The notes under the pieces were generated by a model that worked only from the letters and a program-made list of their open reading frames with translations, was not told the origin of the DNA and searched no databases. This document shows, one piece after another, positions 7,647 to 15,410 of a stretch of DNA of 64,000 nt (position 1 is its first letter; every line of letters starts with the position of its first letter). The stretch comes from Spirosoma aureum (lineage in GTDB: Bacteria; Bacteroidota; Bacteroidia; Cytophagales; Spirosomataceae), in contig NZ_CP050063.1 in NCBI RefSeq assembly GCF_011604685.1, forward strand, positions 372,001-436,000, given 5' to 3'. The translations under genes and the position numbers were made by a program.

Positions 7647-8326
7647 AACTGAATGAAATCGTTCCCTGGGGCCGAACATTCGACGAATACCAGCGAATGT
7701 TTAACCTGACTGCCAGCGATTTGACAAAACGCATGCTGGGAGTTGGTGATGGACCGGCCAGTTTCAATGCCGAAAGCACAGCGGCTGGCCATTCGGTGGT
7801 TTCGATTGACCCGGTTTATGTCTTTTCAGCAAAGGAACTTGAAAAACGGATTAGCGACACCTACGAGACAGTAATTGAACAAATGCATAAAAATGCGGAT
7901 CACTATAACTGGTCAGCATTTCAAGATGTCGATCAACTAGGTCGTGAACGAATGAAGGCAATGAACCTATTTCTGAGCGATTACGAGCAGGGAAAGCAGC
8001 AGGGTCGCTACCTGTCGAATCAGTTGCCCAAACTGCCTTTTACGAATCAGTCGTTTGACTTAGTGTTGTGTTCGCACCTGCTTTTCCTGTATTCAGAACA
8101 GCTTTCGGAAGCGTTCCATCTGGAGTCAATACACGAGCTAAGCCGAATCGCTGGTGAAATCCGCATTTTCCCGCTGATTTCACTAACTGGAAAGCCATCA
8201 CCTTATCTGGATCGAGTTTCGGCCGACTGTCGGGCCAACGGCATTCAGGTCGATATTATACCTGTTGATTATCATTTTCAAAAAGGAGCGTACCAAATGA
8301 TGCGCCTAACCAAACGAGTTGACTAA
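7643..8326 (+). CDS. Class I SAM-dependent methyltransferase-like protein in the trp operon
   Basis: A 227-residue protein with a Rossmann methyltransferase layout. A glycine-rich motif I (LGVGDGPASFN, about residues 33-43) is followed by an acidic residue ending strand 2 (VVSIDPVY). A motif IV-like FDLVLCSHLLF (about residues 134-144) and a C-terminal beta hairpin follow. It overlaps trpG by four bases and precedes trpD by 26, so it is probably translated with the tryptophan enzymes. It is not a known Trp pathway enzyme, and nothing in its sequence names a substrate. It could act on an unrelated metabolite or a pathway intermediate. The methyltransferase fold call is fairly sure; function is unknown. 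Confidence 0.78.
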   Translation: MKLNEIVPWGRTFDEYQRMFNLTASDLTKRMLGVGDGPASFNAESTAAGHSVVSIDPVYVFSAKELEKRISDTYETVIEQMHKNADHYNWSAFQDVDQLGRERMKAMNLFLSDYEQGKQQGRYLSNQLPKLPFTNQSFDLVLCSHLLFLYSEQLSEAFHLESIHELSRIAGEIRIFPLISLTGKPSPYLDRVSADCRANGIQVDIIPVDYHFQKGAYQMMRLTKRVD

Positions 8327-8352
8327 TCATTTTTCTCTTTTACCCCTGGTCT

Positions 8353-9339
8353 ATGAAAGCCATTCTAAACCACTTGTTTGAATACAAATTCCTTACCAAA
8401 GACCAGGCCCGCGAAGTATTGCTGGGCATTGGTCGGGGGGAATATAATCCGGCGCAGATCGCATCGTTTCTGACTGTTTATATGATGCGAAGCCTTCGTC
8501 TGGAAGAGCTGGAAGGTTTTCGGGACGCCATGCTTGAACTCTGCCTTCCGGTCGACCTTGCGGCCTATGATCCCATGGATCTTTGCGGAACAGGGGGCGA
8601 TGGCAAGGACACGTTCAACATATCGACCTTATCGTCTTTTGTGGTTGCAGGCGCCGGTCAATGTGTGGCGAAGCATGGCAATCATGGCGTATCATCGCTA
8701 GTTGGCTCATCAACTGTTATGGAACGGCTCGGCTATCAGTTTACCAATGATGTGGGTGAGTTGCAGCGTAAGATGGAAACAGCCGGTATTTGTTTTCTCC
8801 ATGCGCCCCTGTTTCACCCGGCGATGAAAAACGTGGCTCCTATTCGGCGGGATCTGGGAGTGAAGACATTTTTCAATGTGCTGGGTCCAATGATTAACCC
8901 TGCAAGGCCTCAAAAACAGCTCGTTGGCGTGTTTAACCTTGAATTGGCGCGATTATATGCGTACCTTTATCAGCAAACCGATAAGCGCTTTATGATACTC
9001 CATGCGCTCGACGGTTACGATGAGATTTCGCTGACAGGTCCGTTTAAGGTCATCAGCAATCAGACAGAGCAGGTTCTTATGCCTGATCACCTGGGAATGA
9101 GCACATTATCGCCTGAATTGCTGGCAGGTGGGCAAACACTCGATGAGTCGGCACAGATATTTATGAATGTGCTTAACGATGAAGCGACAATAGCTCAGAA
9201 ACAGGCTGTTCTGGCTAATTCGGCGATGGCACTGCTGGCGGCTGGCCAGGTTACTACGCGGGAAGATGCGGTAGCTATGGCTCGCGAATCGCTGGAAAGT
9301 AAACGGGCGTTGGCATGTTTTAAGAAATTGATAAACTAA
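8353..9339 (+). CDS. trpD: Anthranilate phosphoribosyltransferase
   Basis: A 328-residue enzyme that transfers phosphoribose from PRPP to anthranilate. The PRPP-binding glycine-rich loop GTGGDGKDTFNIST is at residues 79-92 and KHGNHGVSSLVGSS at 107-120, both diagnostic. The conserved VAPIRRDLGVKTFFNVLGP segment follows near residues 161-179. Length is typical of stand-alone TrpD. The gap to trpC is 80 bases and contains no obvious terminator. Confidence 0.97.
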   Translation: MKAILNHLFEYKFLTKDQAREVLLGIGRGEYNPAQIASFLTVYMMRSLRLEELEGFRDAMLELCLPVDLAAYDPMDLCGTGGDGKDTFNISTLSSFVVAGAGQCVAKHGNHGVSSLVGSSTVMERLGYQFTNDVGELQRKMETAGICFLHAPLFHPAMKNVAPIRRDLGVKTFFNVLGPMINPARPQKQLVGVFNLELARLYAYLYQQTDKRFMILHALDGYDEISLTGPFKVISNQTEQVLMPDHLGMSTLSPELLAGGQTLDESAQIFMNVLNDEATIAQKQAVLANSAMALLAAGQVTTREDAVAMARESLESKRALACFKKLIN

Positions 9340-9419
9340 TTAGACGCAAGAGAAAAGCACAAAGACAACCGACAGATAAGCAAGCTTTTCGTCCAGCGTC
9401 TTACGCCCTCTTACTCCAT

Positions 9420-10244
9420 ATGACGATTCTTGACAAAATCATTGCCCAAAAGCGAATCGAAGTAGAGCAGCGTAAAGCTACCACTCCAGCCTCTGTGCTG
9501 GAACAGATGCCCGACTTCAAACGGCAGCCCCTATCAGCGCGTGAAGCGATTCAGGGTTTGCATTCTACGGGTATCATTGCCGAATTTAAGCGTAAATCTC
9601 CTTCTAAAGGCATTATTAACGATCAGGCCGACGTAGCCATTACGACTCAGGGTTACATACAGGCGGGTGCTGCCGTGTTATCGGTCTTGACCGACGAACC
9701 TTTTTTCGGTGGCACTCCTGCCGATCTGCAAGCCGCCCGACTGGCTAATCCATTGACGCCAATTCTTCGGAAAGACTTTATTATTGATCCGTATCAACTT
9801 CTCGAAGCCAAAGCCTGGGGAGCCGATCTTATATTATTGATTGCTGCCTGTCTGACGCCTGCTGATGTATTGGAGTTTAGCCAGCAGGCACAGGATCTCG
9901 GGTTGCAGGTACTACTCGAAGTTCACGATGAGGACGAACTCGACCAGACGCTGTGTGTCAGTGTCGATCTGGTTGGCGTAAATAATCGTAATCTCAAGAC
10001 GTTTACTACGTCCATCGATACGTCATTACGATTGGTTGAGCGGATTCCAGACACGTTTGGAAAGATAACAGAAAGCGGTCTGCACGACGCAGAAACCATG
10101 TACACATTATTTCGTGCAGGTTTCGACGGGTTTCTGATTGGCGAAGCATTTATGAAAACCGCCGACCCTGCCGCTGCTTTACGATCGCTAGTAACCGATT
10201 TTACTTCACGCATGCCCACCTTTGCAAACTCGTTTACGTCATGA
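9420..10244 (+). CDS. trpC: Indole-3-glycerol phosphate synthase
   Basis: A 274-residue TIM-barrel enzyme that decarboxylates and closes carboxyphenylaminodeoxyribulose phosphate to indole-3-glycerol phosphate. The conserved AEFKRKSPSKG is at residues 54-64, LRKDFIIDPYQL supplies the second catalytic Lys, LLEVHDEDEL the catalytic Glu, and VGVNNRNLKTF and ITESGL line the phosphate site. It is monofunctional, unlike the TrpC-TrpF fusion of enterics. The stop overlaps the trpF start by four bases. Confidence 0.97.
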   Translation: MTILDKIIAQKRIEVEQRKATTPASVLEQMPDFKRQPLSAREAIQGLHSTGIIAEFKRKSPSKGIINDQADVAITTQGYIQAGAAVLSVLTDEPFFGGTPADLQAARLANPLTPILRKDFIIDPYQLLEAKAWGADLILLIAACLTPADVLEFSQQAQDLGLQVLLEVHDEDELDQTLCVSVDLVGVNNRNLKTFTTSIDTSLRLVERIPDTFGKITESGLHDAETMYTLFRAGFDGFLIGEAFMKTADPAAALRSLVTDFTSRMPTFANSFTS

Positions 10245-10885
10245 AAATAAAAGTGTGCGGTCTGAGAGACGCTGAGAACCTGAAAGAGATTGCCGCCCTT
10301 GGCCCTGATTTTGTCGGATTTATTTTCTACGATCAGTCGCCCCGCTTCGTAGGTGATGATCTGAACGAAGAAGTGGTGAAAGCCTTACCCCGTTCGATTC
10401 GGAAAGTAGGCGTGTTTGTGAACGCTAGTCCCGATTATATTCTTCGAAGCGTTAAGAAGTATGATTTTCAGTACGTTCAACTCCACGGCAACGAAAATCC
10501 GGAATATTGCCGCAGCCTGCGGAATCGGGGATTGAGTCTCATTAAAGCGTTTCGAGTCGATGAGTCGTTCAACTTTTCGATGCTGAATAACTATAAAGCC
10601 CACTGCGACTTTTTTCTGTTCGATGCCAAAGGAGATCAGCCGGGCGGTAACGGCGTCACGTTCGACTGGAGTATCCTGAACCGTTACGACAACGAAAAAC
10701 CCTTTTTCATTAGTGGCGGCATTGGTCTGGACAATCTTGATCAGTTGGCGGCTCTGAAAGGGATGAAGCTCTATGGAGTAGACGTTAATAGCCAGGTCGA
10801 AATCTCACCAGGCGTAAAAGATGTCGCCAAAGTGAAAGAACTTATTACCCGCCTTCGCCCAATCGAGGAGGAGGAAACAGTCTAA
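10241..10885 (+). CDS. trpF: Phosphoribosylanthranilate isomerase
   Basis: A 214-residue TIM-barrel isomerase performing the Amadori rearrangement between the TrpD and TrpC steps. The catalytic Cys6 is in KVCGLRD and the general acid Asp128 in FLFDAKG. QLHGNE (80-85) and the phosphate-binding FISGGIGLDNL segment are also present. It starts within the trpC stop codon overlap (ATGA). The next operon gene, trpB, lies about 800 bases away, separated by a small ORF and a damaged PIN-domain gene. Confidence 0.95.
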   Translation: MKIKVCGLRDAENLKEIAALGPDFVGFIFYDQSPRFVGDDLNEEVVKALPRSIRKVGVFVNASPDYILRSVKKYDFQYVQLHGNENPEYCRSLRNRGLSLIKAFRVDESFNFSMLNNYKAHCDFFLFDAKGDQPGGNGVTFDWSILNRYDNEKPFFISGGIGLDNLDQLAALKGMKLYGVDVNSQVEISPGVKDVAKVKELITRLRPIEEEETV

Positions 10886-10942
10886 GCGGAACGGGCAACT
10901 GTTAGTTAGTTTCTCGTGTCAAATGCCTAAACAACAACGCCG

Positions 10943-11158
10943 ATGGAAACGACGAACAAGCAGCAATTAGAACACATTCCTACCATAAAGGAGCAGGGTT
11001 CAAATGTCTATAAACCAGAAGATATTAAACGCTGGGGCGTTGAGCGGTTTTTAAATGAGATTTCACCCGAGGAGCCCTTTCACTTTGGCATTGACTTTTC
11101 TGAGGACGAAAACCAGCGAACGGATGAGATTTTGGAGGAAGAAAAAAACCGTAAATGA
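10943..11158 (+). CDS. Small hypothetical protein, possible antitoxin partner of the adjacent PIN-domain gene
   Basis: A 71-residue charged, soluble protein with no signal or membrane segment. A central YKPEDIKRWGVERFLNEI stretch (residues 26-43) looks helical and the C-terminal 20 residues are strongly acidic. It is not recognised as a known DNA-binding fold. The argument for an antitoxin is positional: it is small, precedes a VapC-type PIN gene in the same orientation, and both interrupt an otherwise compact biosynthetic operon. Against it, the gap to the toxin is 132 bases, whereas TA genes usually overlap or nearly touch. Confidence 0.6.
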   Translation: METTNKQQLEHIPTIKEQGSNVYKPEDIKRWGVERFLNEISPEEPFHFGIDFSEDENQRTDEILEEEKNRK

Positions 11159-11290
11159 TATACATTGAGATTTGTAATAATTGTTCATTACTTATCTTGA
11201 AGGCTATAGTACCTGGAAAAATTTATCGGTGTAGACATGACTGAATTTCAGTCTCTTTAAGTTTGTGCCGACAAATGAATACATCCATCC

Positions 11291-11682
11291 ATGGTTTACG
11301 ACACCAATCTCTTACTACAAGCGATCCGGAAGGGGCTTACTGTACCCAACAGACTAATCATTCAATTGTAGTAGCTGGTGAGCTCGAAACACTGGCGTTG
11401 AAATCAGATTGGGGCATTCAGAAAGTGTATCGGATGAAATTTCTGCTCAATACCTACCCAATTGCTGATATTACACTCCCCATTACTGAGGTCTATGGAC
11501 AAATAGATGCTTTTAGTCAAGGAAAATTAAAAGACAAACAGCTTAGTATGTCGCCCCGCAACATGGGCAAAAACGACATCTGGATTGCTGCTACTGCGCT
11601 CTATCTGGATTTGGAACTACACACAACCGATAATGACTTCAATCACCTCCCAGCTCTGGGATTGCGTTTAGTAAAGCATTGA
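11291..11682 (+). pseudogene. VapC-like PIN-domain ribonuclease toxin, frameshifted
   Basis: The PIN N-terminus MVYDTNLLLQAIRKGLTVPN reads from ATG 11291, then the frame stops at TAG 11369. The rest of the domain continues in another frame as VVAGELE, KNDIWIAATALYLD and TTDNDF to 11682. One added base near 11363 (for example making ATT-CCA-ATT-GTA) gives a continuous protein of 130 residues with all four PIN acidic residues (Asp4, the Glu of GELE, the Asp of NDIW, the Asp of TDND). One base therefore appears to be lost. A spurious upstream ATG at 11278 opens the second frame but lacks the PIN start. The family cleaves RNA; this copy should be inactive unless the base loss is a sequencing error. 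Confidence 0.82.
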
Positions 11683-11687
11683 TTATC

Positions 11688-12887
11688 ATGCAAACCACTC
11701 TTGAATCAACAACCTCTTTCGAGGTTACCGAGAAAGGCTTTTATGGCCATTTCGGCGGAGCATTCATTCCTGAAATGCTCTATCCAAATGTCGAAGAACT
11801 ACGGCAGAACTACCTTCAGATTATAGCAGATCCTGCATTTCAGGCTGAGTTCTGGCAATTGCTGGAAGATTATGTCGGACGGCCAACCCCGCTGTTTCTG
11901 GCCAAACGACTTTCCGAGAAACTTGGCGCAACGATTTACCTCAAGCGTGAGGATTTGTGTCATACGGGAGCGCATAAAGTCAATAATACGATCGGCCAGA
12001 TTCTGGTGGCACAACGGCTTGGTAAGAAACGAATTGTGGCCGAAACGGGCGCTGGTCAGCATGGTGTCGCTACGGCAACCGTTTGCGCTCTGATGGGTCT
12101 GGAATGCATTGTTTACATGGGCAGCATTGATATGGAACGCCAGAAGCCCAATGTTGACCGGATGCGGATGCTGGGCGCTACTGTTGTGCCAGCCACATCG
12201 GGTAGCCAGACTTTGAAAGATGCGACCAACGAAGCCATGCGGCACTGGATCAACAACCCGGTCGATACGCATTACATCATTGGCTCGGTCGTTGGGCCGC
12301 ACCCTTATCCTGACATGGTCGCGCGATTCCAGTCGGTTATATCACAGGAAATCAAGAAACAACTGCTTGCCAAGACGGGTAGCGAAAATCCGGATTATGT
12401 CGTCGCCTGTGTTGGTGGCGGCAGTAATGCTGCCGGTACGTTTTTCCACTATCTGAATGAACCGTCGGTTCGTCTGGTTGCAGCGGAAGCGGCAGGGCAG
12501 GGTGTTACTTCGGGGCATTCGGCCGCAACAACAGCTCTCGGTAAACCGGGGGTGCTGCACGGAAGTCGCACGATATTGATGCAAACCGAAGATGGTCAGG
12601 TTATTGAACCATATTCCATTTCGGCCGGATTGGATTATCCCGGAATTGGCCCTCTTCATGCTCATCTGTTTGATTCTGGCCGGGGTGATTTTTACGCGAT
12701 CACGGACGACGAAGCCCTACAGGCTGGGTTTGAACTGAGTAAGCTCGAGGGGATTATTCCCGCACTGGAATCAGCCCATGCGCTGGCGGCCCTGTCTAAA
12801 ATGGGACTAAAGCAGACAGATGTCGTGGTTGTTTGCCTGTCGGGCCGGGGTGATAAAGATTTAAGTACGTATTCAAAATATTTATAG
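11688..12887 (+). CDS. trpB: Tryptophan synthase beta chain
   Basis: A 399-residue PLP enzyme joining indole and serine to make tryptophan in complex with TrpA. The PLP Lys97 is in HTGAHKVNN, the PLP phosphate-binding loop in [12 protein letters not shown], and the C-terminal LSGRGDKD is conserved. This is the TrpB1 type that partners TrpA. A TTG at 11679 is in frame, but ATG 11688 gives the expected N-terminus (MQTTLEST). The gene begins 5 bases after the damaged PIN gene ends, so the insertion did not disrupt it. Confidence 0.97.
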   Translation: MQTTLESTTSFEVTEKGFYGHFGGAFIPEMLYPNVEELRQNYLQIIADPAFQAEFWQLLEDYVGRPTPLFLAKRLSEKLGATIYLKREDLCHTGAHKVNNTIGQILVAQRLGKKRIVAETGAGQHGVATATVCALMGLECIVYMGSIDMERQKPNVDRMRMLGATVVPATSGSQTLKDATNEAMRHWINNPVDTHYIIGSVVGPHPYPDMVARFQSVISQEIKKQLLAKTGSENPDYVVACVGGGSNAAGTFFHYLNEPSVRLVAAEAAGQGVTSGHSAATTALGKPGVLHGSRTILMQTEDGQVIEPYSISAGLDYPGIGPLHAHLFDSGRGDFYAITDDEALQAGFELSKLEGIIPALESAHALAALSKMGLKQTDVVVVCLSGRGDKDLSTYSKYL

Positions 12888-12959
12888 CCACTGACGGGCG
12901 GGCGAAAATCTGCAATGGTTAGTAATTGCCTATAACTACGGGTTTTCACCCGCGTTACG

Positions 12960-13751
12960 ATGACACAAGAATTGACTCAAAACCGCATCATCGAACTGTT
13001 TACGCAGAAAAGCGAACGGTTGTTGAATGTATATTTCACAGCCGGATTCCCGGAACTTGCTGATACAGTAACCGTTCTACGCGGCTTACAGGAAGCTGGC
13101 GTAGATATTGTCGAAATAGGAATGCCCTATTCGGACCCCGTTGCCGATGGCGAAACCATTCAGCAAAGCAATGGAAAAGCACTGCATAATGGCATGTCGC
13201 TAAAAACGCTGTTTACACAGTTAGCCGGTTGTAGAAGCGAAATAACCGTACCGATTCTGCTAATGGGGTATATCAATCCTGTTCTGCAATTTGGTGTGGA
13301 AAACTTCTGCCAAAAATGCCAGGAAGTTGGCGTAGATGGCGTTATTCTGCCTGATCTTCCGCTTGATCTTTACCTGGCGGAGTATGCACCGATTTTCCGC
13401 GAATATGGGATTCTGAATGTGAACCTGATTACACCCCAAACCTCCGAAAGCCGCATCCGGCACATTGATGAAGAGTCGGACGGGTTTATTTATATGGTTT
13501 CATCGGCCAGCATTACCGGCTCCGTAAAAGGTGTTAGCGACTCCATGAAGGGGTATTTCGAGCGAATTCAGGCCATGAATCTACGAAATCCGCGCCTGAT
13601 CGGTTTTGGTATCAATAACCACGAAACCTTTGATACGGCCAGCCAATATGCCAATGGTGCCATTGTTGGCAGCGCTTTTATCCGACATCTGGAAGAAAAA
13701 GGTACTTCGGCGGAGAGCATTCGGGCCTTTGTGCAGACGATTCGCGCCTAG
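12960..13751 (+). CDS. trpA: Tryptophan synthase alpha chain
   Basis: A 263-residue TIM-barrel lyase that splits indole-3-glycerol phosphate and channels indole to TrpB. Catalytic Glu52 is in VEIGMPYSDP and Asp63 in VADGE. The phosphate site is formed by YMVSSASITGS and the GFGINN segment. It completes the tryptophan pathway in this cluster. hisIE starts only 17 bases after its stop. Confidence 0.97.
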   Translation: MTQELTQNRIIELFTQKSERLLNVYFTAGFPELADTVTVLRGLQEAGVDIVEIGMPYSDPVADGETIQQSNGKALHNGMSLKTLFTQLAGCRSEITVPILLMGYINPVLQFGVENFCQKCQEVGVDGVILPDLPLDLYLAEYAPIFREYGILNVNLITPQTSESRIRHIDEESDGFIYMVSSASITGSVKGVSDSMKGYFERIQAMNLRNPRLIGFGINNHETFDTASQYANGAIVGSAFIRHLEEKGTSAESIRAFVQTIRA

Positions 13752-13756
13752 CGCCT

Positions 13757-13764
13757 TACCTTTG
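13757..13764 (+). promoter_or_regulatory. Candidate -7 element before hisIE
   Basis: TACCTTTG matches TAnnTTTG and lies five bases before the hisIE ATG. The nearest upstream TTTG (13728) is 25 bases away, longer than the usual 19-21. If used, the transcript would be nearly leaderless. It may equally be chance. Confidence 0.3.
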
Positions 13765-13768
13765 TAGC

Positions 13769-14377
13769 ATGAATGCTGATATAAATTTTGATAAATCGTC
13801 CGACGGTCTCCTTCCCGCTGTAATTCAGGATGCCGAAACCGGCAAAGTGCTGATGCTGGGCTACATGAATCGGGAAGCATACGATAAAACCGTTACCGAT
13901 AAGATTGTAACTTTTTTTAGTCGAAGCAAACAGCGGCTTTGGACAAAAGGCGAAACATCGAACAATTTTCTACACGTTCGCGAAATTCTGGTAGACTGCG
14001 ATGGTGATACGTTATTAATCAAAGCCAACCCGGCCGGACCCGTTTGCCATACGGGCGCCGACACGTGTTTTGACGAAGAGAATCAAGGCAAAGGCCAGTT
14101 TCTGAACTACTTGCAAAGCATCATTCACGACCGGAAGGTTAATCCGTCCGATAAATCGTATACAACAACCCTATTTAACCGGGGAGTTAATAAGATTGCT
14201 CAGAAAGTAGGGGAAGAAGCTGTTGAGCTGGTCATTGAAGCGAAAGACGACAACGACGATTTGTTTAAAGGCGAGGCAGCCGACTTGCTGTTTCATTTTC
14301 TGGTTCTTCTGGAACAGAAAAATATGCATTTAGACGACATTGTTGCCGTATTGCAGTCTCGCCATCAAAAACAATAG
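13769..14377 (+). CDS. hisIE: Bifunctional phosphoribosyl-AMP cyclohydrolase / phosphoribosyl-ATP pyrophosphatase
   Basis: A 202-residue fusion catalysing histidine steps 2 and 3. The HisI domain (about residues 8-105) has WTKGETSNN (58-66), the zinc/magnesium segment DCDGDTLLIKANPAGP (76-91) and CHTGADTCF (93-101). The HisE domain (about 112-202) has the YTTTLFNRGVNKIAQKVGEE region and acidic EAADLLFHFLVLL metal ligands. It follows trpA by 17 bases, an unusual link of one his gene to the trp operon. The remaining his genes are not in the window. A candidate -7 element just before the start could give separate transcription. Confidence 0.96.
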   Translation: MNADINFDKSSDGLLPAVIQDAETGKVLMLGYMNREAYDKTVTDKIVTFFSRSKQRLWTKGETSNNFLHVREILVDCDGDTLLIKANPAGPVCHTGADTCFDEENQGKGQFLNYLQSIIHDRKVNPSDKSYTTTLFNRGVNKIAQKVGEEAVELVIEAKDDNDDLFKGEAADLLFHFLVLLEQKNMHLDDIVAVLQSRHQKQ

Positions 14378-14464
14378 ATTCGGGTTTACGGTTTGTTGTT
14401 CGACGTTGTCACGCATCAGAGCGGTGATTGAGCAACGTTGCTCACCAAACACAAGCTTCTTTTC

Positions 14465-14800
14465 ATGGGACTGATTATTCGTATTCTCATCAGCGCGGTG
14501 GCCGTTTATGTCGCCAGTTTATTCATTCCAGGCATCTCGGTAACGGGCGGAGCCAGCACGTATTTAGTCGTAGCAATCGTTCTCGGCTTATTGAATGCCT
14601 TTGTCAAGCCGATCTTAACCGTTTTGACCATTCCCATTACGATTATAACGCTCGGCTTATTTTTGATCGTTATCAATGTGCTAATGGTGTATCTGACTGA
14701 TTCACTCGTTAGTGGATTTCATGTAAGCGGTTTCATTGCTGCTTTACTCTTCAGTATTGTTGTTTCGCTGGTAACAGCCTTACTTGATGCCATTATTTAA
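14465..14800 (+). CDS. Phage holin family / four-helix integral membrane protein
   Basis: A 111-residue, almost entirely hydrophobic protein with four predicted transmembrane helices (roughly residues 3-21, 29-48, 51-75 and 85-109). It carries the conserved GLLNAFVKPILTVLTIPITI segment of the family often annotated as phage holin family 4 or uncharacterised membrane protein (PF04020). Despite the name these are chromosomal genes of unknown role, and no phage gene is nearby. A TTG at 14438 is in frame, but ATG 14465 places the first helix right at the N-terminus. Confidence 0.85.
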   Translation: MGLIIRILISAVAVYVASLFIPGISVTGGASTYLVVAIVLGLLNAFVKPILTVLTIPITIITLGLFLIVINVLMVYLTDSLVSGFHVSGFIAALLFSIVVSLVTALLDAII

Positions 14801-14813
14801 GCAAGAAATATAC

Positions 14814-14914
14814 AGTTAGGTCTTTCGCTTCGAGCCATGACACCGCAACCGCGGACGGTGTTTTTTTATGCATTATTAACAACCGTGGCACGGCTTGAAG
14901 CGAAAGACCTAACT
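14814..14914. repeat. 18-bp perfect inverted repeat enclosing a terminator
   Basis: The left arm 14814-14831 (AGTTAGGTCTTTCGCTTC) is the exact reverse complement of 14897-14914. Partial complementarity continues inward for about 12 more bases. Between the arms lies a separate terminator hairpin (14840-14867). The whole could fold as a long cruciform-like RNA. No gene is contained. Confidence 0.8.
14840..14867 (+). terminator. Intrinsic terminator after the membrane protein gene
   Basis: ACACCG (14840-14845) pairs with CGGTGT (14856-14861), and a run of seven T occupies 14861-14867. It lies 40 bases after the stop of the four-helix membrane protein. Confidence 0.65.
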
Positions 14915-14920
14915 ATCAGT

Positions 14921-14979
14921 AAAAAAGCAATCCGGGCAAACAGGTATCAAACGAACCAATTTGCCCGGATTGCTTTTTT
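14921..14979. terminator. Perfect 20-bp inverted repeat, bidirectional terminator type
   Basis: 14921-14940 and 14960-14979 are exact reverse complements (AAAAAAGCAATCCGGGCAAA and its complement) with a 19-base loop. A-rich and T-rich ends give U-tracts on both strands. It lies 37 bases before the ridA-like gene. Confidence 0.75.
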
Positions 14980-15015
14980 ACATTCAAACTCTTTTTACAA
15001 CGTAGTCTGCTCATC

Positions 15016-15390
15016 ATGACCTTCATTGAAACACCCAATGCGCCTAAACCAGGCGGTCACTATTCACAGGCGGTTGTACACGGTGATTTAGTGTATTTAT
15101 CCGGTATTTTACCCATTACGCCCTCCGGCGAAAAACTTACTGACGCCACTTTTTCGGAACAAACAGAGCAGATCCTGAAAAATCTGGACGCCATTCTGCA
15201 AGCTGCTGGAAGTACCCGCGATAAAGTGATAAAAGTAACCGTATTTATTGCCGATATCAGCGCCTGGGGAACCGTCAACCAGGTGTATACCCAATTTTTT
15301 GGCGATCATCGGCCAGCTCGCTCGGTTGTGCCCGTCCTACCGCTCCATTATGGATTTGGTATCGAGCTAGAAGCCATTGCCGCCCTTTAG
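15016..15390 (+). CDS. RidA family protein (reactive intermediate deaminase)
   Basis: A 124-residue YjgF/YER057c/UK114-fold protein that hydrolyses reactive enamine/imine intermediates from PLP enzymes such as threonine dehydratase. The active-site Arg102 is in RPARSVVPV and the conserved Glu119 in IELEAIA. The YLSGILP segment (27-33) and the GTVNQVYTQFF helix are typical. It is full length. Its last codons form half of a hairpin shared with the converging gene. A different Rid subfamily is possible. Confidence 0.92.
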   Translation: MTFIETPNAPKPGGHYSQAVVHGDLVYLSGILPITPSGEKLTDATFSEQTEQILKNLDAILQAAGSTRDKVIKVTVFIADISAWGTVNQVYTQFFGDHRPARSVVPVLPLHYGFGIELEAIAAL

Positions 15391-15404
15391 AGAGCAATGG
15401 CTTC
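15370..15404. terminator. Hairpin between converging ridA-like and alpha-2-macroglobulin-like genes
   Basis: GAAGCCATTGC (15370-15380) and GCAATGGCTTC (15394-15404) form a perfect 11-bp stem with a 13-base loop. The left arm is inside the ridA-like coding sequence. No T-tract follows on either strand, so termination activity is uncertain. Confidence 0.45.
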
Positions 15405-15410
15405 CACGCG

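Noticed and set aside
14465..14800. Prophage remnant suggested by a holin-like protein
   Set aside because: PF04020 members are common chromosomal membrane proteins, and no other phage gene is nearby.
14837..15019. 60-codon plus-strand frame between the membrane protein and ridA-like genes
   Set aside because: It runs through two inverted repeats and a terminator, and its product has no recognisable domain.
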